11,567 nucleotides of DNA from DATJUF01 sp035524095. GTDB taxonomy: Bacteria; Desulfobacterota; Binatia; Binatales; Binataceae. The notes beneath the pieces were generated by a model that had not been told where the DNA came from, made no database searches, and was given only the letters and a program-made list of their open reading frames with translations. The DNA is taken from assembly GCA_035524095.1 (NCBI GenBank), contig DATKPK010000211.1:1-11567 (forward strand), read 5' to 3'. The translations under genes and the position numbers were made by a program. Each line of letters opens with the position of its first letter. Position 1 is the stretch's first letter. Shown here piece after piece: positions 1-4,605 of this stretch.

Positions 1-457
1 GCACCTGCCTCGCTGCATCGCCGATCTTAAGCAGCACCACGTCGCGATCGACGATCCGCACCAGCCTCCCATCCGGATCGATCGGCGCCGTCCGGTCCAG
101 ATTGCGATTGGTTGCTATAGGCACATAGAAGGCGCCGAGCGTATGCAGTGCCCGCAGGACCGACGACAGGAAATCGTATCTCACTGTCATTGCAGACGCG
201 CTATCGGCTGACCATTGTGCAGCCTCCTGGAGCGCAACCAAGTCTGGCGCTTCAGCCGCGATCACTTCCGCGATCCGGCCGGCGCGTTGCTCGATTTCAC
301 TCGCTTGGACTTGTTCCCACGCCGCGGCTGCCGCGGCGACCATATCGGCTTCTGACTTGGCGATGAAGATCGGTGCGAGCTCCGCGCCCAGATACAGATT
401 CTGCGTCATCACGGTCACTATCGACCGCTGTTCTGAACCTCCGCTCGGCCGCTTCAT
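1..457 (-). CDS. Endonuclease/exonuclease/phosphatase family protein (N-terminal part, runs off left edge)
   Basis: This is the first 152 codons of a minus-strand gene whose 3' end lies outside the window. After a short hydrophilic leader the protein reads VMTQNLYLGAEL (residues 16-27), then a helical stretch, then PDLVALQEA (residues 71-79). In the EEP superfamily (DNase I, exonuclease III, inositol phosphatase and sphingomyelinase relatives) the first strand carries the N of the TxNLY-type motif (N20 here) and the LQE motif carries the metal-binding glutamate (E78 here). The catalytic Asp/His motifs of the C-terminal half are not in view, so substrate and activity cannot be judged. ATG at 457 gives the longest clean frame; ATG at 409 is an alternative. 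Neither has a strong ribosome binding site. It lies 52 nt downstream of pdaD on the same strand, so co-transcription is likely. The family assignment is fairly secure; the function is unknown. Confidence 0.75.
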   Translation of the reverse strand, partial: MKRPSGGSEQRSIVTVMTQNLYLGAELAPIFIAKSEADMVAAAAAAWEQVQASEIEQRAGRIAEVIAAEAPDLVALQEAAQWSADSASAMTVRYDFLSSVLRALHTLGAFYVPIATNRNLDRTAPIDPDGRLVRIVDRDVVLLKIGDAARQV

Positions 458-509
458 CTGACGATGGCGGTAGCTGCTAGGGAGCCGGTCTACCGCGCCA
501 AATCAGTGC

Positions 510-1073
510 CTACGCCATTCCCGGCGGATCGACGAATACCGCCGCCGCCAGTACCGTCGTCCACAGCCCGTCGCGATCGCCAATCGCTGACTGCGTGATA
601 TTGCGGGTCGTGACGATCTTGTCCGACATCCGCCAGATATCTTTGCGCTCGTCGTAACTCACGTTGGGATCGAACTCGACCCCCAGGATCGTCGCTAGCA
701 TCGTCGCTGCCAGGTCCTCGGCGTAGTTGCCCGCCTTCTCGTCGGTCTCGCCAAAGCTTTTATGCTCCGAAAGATATCCGTACTGGTTCCGATCAGCCGG
801 AATTGCCAGTCCCACTGACGTCGCCAGCAGCCGATGCGGCTCGTTGGTCGCGTTGTCGTACATCACTGTGTAGACAACCTGGCCCGGACTCAACGACTTG
901 AGCCCCTCCTGAATAGGAATCACCTTGCATCCCGGCGGGAAGATCGAGCTCACACGCACCAGGTTGAACTCCGCGATTCGGGCGTCGCGCAGCGCCAGCT
1001 CAAACGATGTCAGCTTCTCCTTGTGCTTCCCCACGCCCTTAGTCAGAAAAATCGCTTTGCCGATAGGACCCAT
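510..1073 (-). CDS. pdaD: Pyruvoyl-dependent arginine decarboxylase
   Basis: This 187-residue enzyme converts arginine to agmatine and CO2, the first step of an arginine-to-polyamine route. The family is made as a proenzyme that cleaves itself between two serines, turning the second into the pyruvoyl cofactor. That site is visible as VSSIFPPGC (residues 41-49; predicted cleavage S42/S43). Other family blocks are intact: TKGVGKHKEKL near the N-terminus, NEPHRL (77-82), NQYGYLSEH (96-104), KAGNYAEDLAATMLAT, and TRNITQSAIGDRDGLWTT near the C-terminus. N37, just before the cleavage site, and E103 in the YLSEH block probably match the substrate-contact Asn and catalytic Glu of the archaeal enzyme. 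The ATG at 1073 is chosen because family proteins begin just before the TKGVG block and a GGAG lies six bases upstream; an in-frame ATG at 1157 would add 28 atypical residues. It is soluble with no signal peptide, and leads a likely two-gene operon with the EEP gene. Confidence 0.93.
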   Translation of the reverse strand: MGPIGKAIFLTKGVGKHKEKLTSFELALRDARIAEFNLVRVSSIFPPGCKVIPIQEGLKSLSPGQVVYTVMYDNATNEPHRLLATSVGLAIPADRNQYGYLSEHKSFGETDEKAGNYAEDLAATMLATILGVEFDPNVSYDERKDIWRMSDKIVTTRNITQSAIGDRDGLWTTVLAAAVFVDPPGMA

Positions 1074-1079
1074 GCTTGT

Positions 1080-1083
1080 CTCC
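1080..1083 (-). promoter_or_regulatory. Ribosome binding site of pdaD
   Basis: On the minus strand GGAG stands six bases before the ATG at 1073. It decides that start over the in-frame ATG at 1157. Confidence 0.6.
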
Positions 1084-1136
1084 GCTGCAATTGCGCTCGT
1101 TACGGTGTCACAGTTTTCCCGCCGAAGCCCCCCAAG

Positions 1137-1183
1137 TCCAGCGTTATGCCACCGCATCCCATCCAGTTTACGTTAACGCTGGA
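1137..1183 (-). repeat. Inverted repeat in the presumed pdaD leader
   Basis: TCCAGCGTTA at 1137-1146 and TAACGCTGGA at 1174-1183 are perfect reverse complements separated by 27 bases. The right part contains the palindrome CGTTAACG (1171-1178). A second TCCAG at 1162-1166 can also pair with the arm at 1179-1183, so a short and a long hairpin are mutually exclusive on the pdaD mRNA. No T-run follows on the minus strand, so this is not a typical intrinsic terminator. The repeat is directly visible; a role as operator or leader structure is inference. Confidence 0.55.
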
Positions 1184-1391
1184 TTACATCGATATCTGCG
1201 CGGCGATTTCCATCGCCACCGTGCCTTTTGGAGCCAGATTGACTGCCTCCTTTCTTCTCCGCTTAGGCGACTCTACCCGCTCCCTCTGAGCTACAACCCT
1301 TCATCTGATTCGAACGACCTCACACCCGGTGCTGCCCCTCGCGCGATCCGGCGGCGCCGGTCAGTCCGCCTGCGCAATCTGGATTCGTGGC

Positions 1392-1397
1392 TATAAT
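1392..1397 (+). promoter_or_regulatory. Candidate -10 box of the HtrA-like gene
   Basis: An exact TATAAT sits in GC-rich sequence with its last base nine bases before the ATG at 1406. Transcription would then start at about 1404, giving a leaderless or almost leaderless mRNA, consistent with the lack of a Shine-Dalgarno sequence before this gene. No good -35 hexamer is visible at the usual 16-18 bp spacing (the region reads CCTGCG), so this is a moderate call based on one element. Confidence 0.4.
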
Positions 1398-1405
1398 GAA
1401 ATGTT

Positions 1406-2377
1406 ATGTCTATGTTGTCAGACGAACAGCTCTTTGACGCCTATTCCGAAGCAGTAATCCATGCGGTTGAGCTTGTCAGTCCCGCCGTCGTCAACATCGA
1501 AGCTCGCCGCCGCGCCACCGACAGCCATGGCCACAGTAATGGTGCTCACACCGGTTCGGGCTTCTGTTTTACGCCCGACGGCTACGTCCTCACCAACAGC
1601 CATGTCGTCCATGGCACTGATTCGATTAACGTCACCCTCACCGACGGCCGCCGTCTCCGCGGCGATTTGATTGGCGACGATCCCGATACCGACCTCGCCG
1701 TCATCCGCGTCGCCGCCAACGACCTCTCGCCCGCAACTTTGGGTGATTCTCAGCAGATCCGCGTCGGCCAGCTCGCGATCGCTATAGGCAGCCCCCTCGG
1801 CTATCAATCCTCGGTAACGGCAGGCATCGTCAGCGCCCTCGGCCGCTCCTTGCGTGCCCAATCCGGTGGCCTCATCGATAACGTCATCCAGACCGACGCT
1901 GCCTTGAACCCGGGCAATTCCGGCGGACCATTGGTTAGCTCTCGCGGCGAGGTCATCGGCGTCAACACTGCCACTATCGTTCCGGCTCAAGGCCTCTGCT
2001 TCGCGATTGCTGTCAATACCGCGAAACTGGTCGCGAGCCAGTTGATCACCCAGGGCCGCGTTGTCCGCGCCTACATCGGGATGGCCGCCCAGAATGTGCC
2101 TCTCTCAGCCCGCGTCGCGCGCTTCCATAAGCTGACACGACGCAGTGGTGTGCTCGCCGCGTCGGTCACGCCTGGTGGTCCTGCCGATCGCGCTGGACTT
2201 CGTGAGGGCGACGTTCTCGTCGGTTTCGCCGCCAGCCCGGTCGGCGGTATCGACGATCTCCAGCGTCTCTTGACCGGCGAACGAGTCGCCCAGCCCATCA
2301 CCGTGACTGTGCTTCGAGGCCCCGAGAAGCTTAGCCTCGAGGTCGTACCCGAGTCGCGCCCGCCTCGTCCTGCCTGA
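1406..2377 (+). CDS. HtrA/DegP-like trypsin-family serine protease with one PDZ domain
   Basis: This 323-residue protein is an S1C-family protease of the HtrA/DegP/DegS group, which handles misfolded or signal proteins. The catalytic triad is complete: H66 in TNSHVV, D96 in PDTDLAVI and S172 in the oxyanion block NPGNSGGP. The protease core spans about residues 20-205. A single PDZ domain follows at about 215-312, with the carboxylate-binding-type YIGM at its start and GGPADRAGLREGDVLVG inside. Unlike most HtrA proteins it has no signal peptide or membrane anchor: the N-terminus MSMLSDEQLFDAYSEA is hydrophilic, suggesting a cytoplasmic enzyme. The start at 1406 is the first in-frame ATG (a second is two codons later). 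No ribosome binding site precedes it; a TATAAT ends nine bases upstream. It appears to be a single-gene unit, separated from the kdp operon by 230 nt. Confidence 0.93.
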   Translation: MSMLSDEQLFDAYSEAVIHAVELVSPAVVNIEARRRATDSHGHSNGAHTGSGFCFTPDGYVLTNSHVVHGTDSINVTLTDGRRLRGDLIGDDPDTDLAVIRVAANDLSPATLGDSQQIRVGQLAIAIGSPLGYQSSVTAGIVSALGRSLRAQSGGLIDNVIQTDAALNPGNSGGPLVSSRGEVIGVNTATIVPAQGLCFAIAVNTAKLVASQLITQGRVVRAYIGMAAQNVPLSARVARFHKLTRRSGVLAASVTPGGPADRAGLREGDVLVGFAASPVGGIDDLQRLLTGERVAQPITVTVLRGPEKLSLEVVPESRPPRPA

Positions 2378-2452
2378 TTTTTCGCGCACCGCACGACGGC
2401 TCTCTCTTCTACTCGTCCCTGAGTAGCAAATTTCGCCCTCAATGAGCGTTGT

Positions 2453-2477
2453 GCGCTGCACCATCGTCGTGCAGCGC
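2453..2477. repeat. Perfect 9-bp inverted repeat, candidate enhancer site for the kdp regulator
   Basis: GCGCTGCAC (2453-2461) and GTGCAGCGC (2469-2477) are exact reverse complements with a 7-base spacer. The right arm extends into the palindrome GCAGCGCTGC (2471-2480). The dyad centre is about 140 bp upstream of the transcription start predicted from the -24/-12 element. That is the usual range for sites bound by NtrC-type regulators, and one such gene lies in this operon. It could instead be the 3' hairpin of the protease gene that ends 75 nt before, but no T-run directly follows it. The dyad is seen; its function is inferred. Confidence 0.5.
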
Positions 2478-2578
2478 TGCTTCCGCAAGCTTCTATTTTG
2501 CACTGCCGCGACCCTTTAATTTGCAATACTCTTTCGCCGCGTTCTGCTAATTCTTCAATTATCTGTTGGATTTTTATA

Positions 2579-2594
2579 CGGCATATTTTCTGCT
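2579..2594 (+). promoter_or_regulatory. Candidate sigma-54 (-24/-12) promoter of the kdp operon
   Basis: The element reads CGGCATA-TTTT-CTGCT against the consensus TGGCACG-N4-TTGCW. The two essential dinucleotides are present at exact spacing: GG at 2580-2581 and GC at 2592-2593, ten bases apart. Flanking CA and T also match, while four less critical positions differ. Transcription would begin near 2605, three bases before the ATG at 2608. The match alone is modest; the sigma-54-type regulator encoded in the same operon raises its credibility. Confidence 0.45.
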
Positions 2595-2607
2595 CGATTG
2601 ACGAATC

Positions 2608-2691
2608 ATGCTGGACTTAATTTTTATCACGACTACCTTCGCGTTCTTCGCGATCGCGGTCCTTTACGTCAAAGGATGCACGCTCCTATGA
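2608..2691 (+). CDS. Small hydrophobic ORF preceding kdpF (27 aa)
   Basis: This 27-codon frame starts at ATG 2608, just after the candidate promoter. It encodes one membrane-spanning segment (about residues 4-21, rich in F, I, T, A and V) and ends YVKGCTLL. Its stop overlaps the kdpF start as ATGA (2688-2691), a typical sign of translational coupling and of a real reading frame. No Shine-Dalgarno sequence precedes it; if transcription begins near 2605 it would be translated from a leaderless mRNA. From memory, short single-helix ORFs ending in a similar Y-V-[KR]-G-C motif occur next to kdpF or kdpA in other bacteria, but I could not check this. It may be an extra small subunit of the Kdp complex or a coupling leader for kdpF. 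Function is unknown. Confidence 0.6.
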   Translation: MLDLIFITTTFAFFAIAVLYVKGCTLL

Positions 2692-2780
2692 GTACCGGTG
2701 AATTGATTATGGGCTTGATTATGGCGGTCGGCTTAACCGCCTACCTCGTCTACGCGATGCTGCGTCCAGAAAAATTCTAA
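2688..2780 (+). CDS. kdpF: KdpF, small stabilising subunit of the K+-transporting ATPase
   Basis: This 30-residue protein has one transmembrane helix (about residues 6-24) and ends in the family signature YLVYAMLRPEKF. KdpF sits between KdpA and KdpB in the membrane and stabilises the KdpFABC complex; it is not itself catalytic. Length (about 29 residues in the family) and position directly before kdpA fit. The ATG at 2688 is chosen over an in-frame ATG at 2598 that would add 30 hydrophilic residues foreign to the family, and because it overlaps the preceding stop as ATGA. An AAAGGA (2671-2676) lies 11 bases upstream inside the preceding ORF. Confidence 0.9.
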   Translation: MSTGELIMGLIMAVGLTAYLVYAMLRPEKF

Positions 2781-2790
2781 GCAAAGCCTG

Positions 2791-2797
2791 AAGGTGG
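2791..2797 (+). promoter_or_regulatory. Ribosome binding site of kdpA
   Basis: AAGGTGG lies four bases before GTG at 2802 and supports this non-ATG start, which also matches the usual KdpA N-terminus. Confidence 0.5.
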
Positions 2798-2801
2798 CCA
2801 A

Positions 2802-4529
2802 GTGCTCGCCAATATCATTATTCAATTAACTATATTTTCTCTGTTGGTGACGCTGCTTAGCGTCCCCCTCGGCCTCTATATGGCCAAGGTCTTCGCTGGC
2901 GAATCTACTTTCCTCGATCCTGTTATGAAGCCTCTCGAGCGCATCATCTACCGGATCTGTGGCGTCAACTCCGCCGACGAGCAAACCTGGACCGAATATG
3001 CCATCGCGATGCTGCTCTTCAGCGCCGTCGGTATGGTCCTTCTTTATCTAATCGAGCGTTTGCAGTTTTACCTGCCCTTCAATCCCCAGGCGATGACTGC
3101 CGTCGCACCCGATCTCGCCTTCAATACCGCCGCCAGTTTCACCACCAATACCAACTGGCAGGCCTACGCCGGCGAGACGACAATGAGCTACTTCACTCAG
3201 ATGGCCGGGCTCGCCTTCCATAATTTCGTCTCGGCCGCCGCTGGTATCGCAGTTGCCGTCGCCGTAATCCGTGGCTTCGTGCGCCGGACCAGCAAAACTC
3301 TCGGCAATTTTTGGGTTGATCTGACCCGCACTATCCTATGGGTCCTGTTGCCCGCCTGCGTGATTCTGACCATCGTGCTGGTCTGGCAAGGCGTCCCGCA
3401 AAACTTGAGCGCCTATCACCAGGTCAAGACTGTCGAAGGCGCTCAACAGACTATCCCGGGCGGACCTGTGGCCTCGCAGGAGACGATCAAGGAACTCGGC
3501 ACGAATGGCGGCGGCTTCTTCAACGCCAATTCGGCCCATCCCTACGAGAATCCGACGCCCCTCACGAACTTGATCGAAATGATCATGATTTTCGCTATCG
3601 GCGCCGGCCTCACCCATACCTTCGGCGCTATGGCCGGTGATCGCCGCCAGGGCTGGGCGCTCTTCGCGGTGATGGGCATCCTCTTTCTCGCCGGTGCCGT
3701 CGTCGCGATTGTCAGTGAACAACGCGGCAATCCCCAGTTCGCCGCGATGGGCATCAATCAGACCGCCAGCGCCAGCCAAAGCGGCGGCAACATGGAGGGT
3801 AAGGAAGTCCGCTTCGGCATCGTCGACTCCGCTATATGGGCCACCGCCACCACCGATACCTCATGCGGGGCTGTCAACTCGATGCACGATAGCTACACAC
3901 CTCTTGGCGGCCTCGTCCCTCTGCTCGACATCCAGATCGGCGAAATCATTTTCGGCGGCGTCGGCTCGGGCCTCTACGGTATGCTCGTGATGGCCGTCCT
4001 TGCAGTCTTCATCGCCGGCCTGATGGTCGGTCGCACGCCCGAATATCTCGGCAAAAAGATCGAGGGCCGCGAGATGAAACTCGCGATGCTCTTCATTCTC
4101 ATTTTTCCTGCCGTGATTTTGCTGCCCGCAGGTGTCGCCGTCGTCATCAAGCCCGGCCTTGCCGGTATCACTAATCCCGGCCCGCACGGCTTTACGCAAA
4201 TCCTCTACGCCTACACGGAGGCCAGCGGTAATAACGGCTCAGCCTTCGGCGGCCTCAACGCAAACACGCCTTTCTACAACGTTACGCTCGCGATCGTGAT
4301 GCTCTTCGGGCGCTTCATGATGAAGATCCCCGTGCTCGCGCTCGCCGGTTCGCTCGTCACTAAGCGCACCGTGCCGCCGAGCGCCGGTACTTTCCCCACT
4401 AACGGCGGTATCTTCGTCGTGCTCTTGATTGGCGTGATCCTGATTGTTGCAGCTCTGACCTTCTTTCCCGCCGACGCGCTGGGTCCGATCGTCGAGCATC
4501 TCGCGATGGTCAAGGGTCAGCTCTTCTAG
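2802..4529 (+). CDS. kdpA: KdpA, potassium-binding and translocating subunit of the K+-transporting ATPase
   Basis: KdpA is the channel-like membrane subunit that selects K+ and passes it towards KdpB. This copy has 575 residues, close to the usual 550-600. All four selectivity-filter loops are present: TTNTNWQ (about 114-120), GTNGGGFFNANSAHPYENPT (from G233), SCGAVNSMHDS (354-364) and ASGNNGSAFGG (474-484). The glycine of each filter loop is kept. About ten hydrophobic helices alternate with these loops, and the first (residues 5-25) acts as the uncleaved membrane anchor. Start is GTG, supported by AAGGTGG four bases upstream; no better ATG exists. It follows kdpF by 21 nt, and a 76-nt gap separates it from kdpB, the largest gap in the transporter block. 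That gap shows no obvious hairpin or small gene. Complete and apparently functional. Confidence 0.97.
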   Translation: MLANIIIQLTIFSLLVTLLSVPLGLYMAKVFAGESTFLDPVMKPLERIIYRICGVNSADEQTWTEYAIAMLLFSAVGMVLLYLIERLQFYLPFNPQAMTAVAPDLAFNTAASFTTNTNWQAYAGETTMSYFTQMAGLAFHNFVSAAAGIAVAVAVIRGFVRRTSKTLGNFWVDLTRTILWVLLPACVILTIVLVWQGVPQNLSAYHQVKTVEGAQQTIPGGPVASQETIKELGTNGGGFFNANSAHPYENPTPLTNLIEMIMIFAIGAGLTHTFGAMAGDRRQGWALFAVMGILFLAGAVVAIVSEQRGNPQFAAMGINQTASASQSGGNMEGKEVRFGIVDSAIWATATTDTSCGAVNSMHDSYTPLGGLVPLLDIQIGEIIFGGVGSGLYGMLVMAVLAVFIAGLMVGRTPEYLGKKIEGREMKLAMLFILIFPAVILLPAGVAVVIKPGLAGITNPGPHGFTQILYAYTEASGNNGSAFGGLNANTPFYNVTLAIVMLFGRFMMKIPVLALAGSLVTKRTVPPSAGTFPTNGGIFVVLLIGVILIVAALTFFPADALGPIVEHLAMVKGQLF

Positions 4530-4605
4530 CTCACTCTGCTGGCACTACTCTCAACCTATTGTACCAACGGCTTACTGACTAACGGACTTTCAGGCATTAG
4601 ATACT

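Larger units (their letters stand above)
1074..1405. other. Divergent intergenic region between pdaD and the HtrA-like gene
   Basis: These 332 bases separate two divergently read genes and should hold both promoters. The frames that cross it show no family similarity that I recognise. It contains a 10-bp perfect inverted repeat on the pdaD side (1137-1183). It also has a minus-strand AGGAGG (1246-1251) with no AUG at proper distance, and a TATAAT (1392-1397) near the protease start. A stretch at about 1262-1315 resembles pieces of a tRNA on the minus strand but cannot be folded into one. I could not identify a convincing sigma-70 promoter for pdaD. Confidence 0.7.
2378..2607. other. Intergenic regulatory region upstream of the kdp operon
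   Basis: These 230 bases lie between the protease stop and the first kdp-side ORF. Composition changes midway: the left part is GC-rich and carries the inverted repeat at 2453-2477, and the part from about 2510 to 2600 is clearly AT-rich, as expected of a promoter and a bendable spacer. The -24/-12-like element lies at its right end. Frames that cross it (mostly on the minus strand) look like shadows: basic, low-complexity and without motifs. Confidence 0.7.

Noticed and set aside
1074..1157. 28-residue N-terminal extension of pdaD from ATG 1157
   Set aside because: The extension does not resemble the family, whose members start just before TKGVG, and the internal ATG at 1073 has a good GGAG.
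2453..2499. Intrinsic terminator of the protease gene
   Set aside because: The hairpin is good, but the T-rich part begins about 13 bases after the stem and is interrupted, so it does not fit a standard terminator. Kept as an alternative explanation only.
2521..2553. Sigma-70 promoter TTGCAA ... TAATTC before the kdp operon
   Set aside because: Spacing is 19-21 bp and the -10 match is poor; the -24/-12 element fits better.
2567..2583. TGG ... GGCA as another sigma-54 site
   Set aside because: Its GG and GC are 11 bases apart instead of 10, which normally abolishes sigma-54 recognition.
2598..2687. Longer KdpF starting at ATG 2598
   Set aside because: It would add 30 hydrophilic residues unlike KdpF, while the overlapping 27-codon hydrophobic frame and ATGA junction give a better explanation.
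4540..4556. TGGCAC in the kdpA-kdpB gap as an internal sigma-54 promoter
   Set aside because: The -24 half is perfect, but no GC occurs ten bases after the GG.
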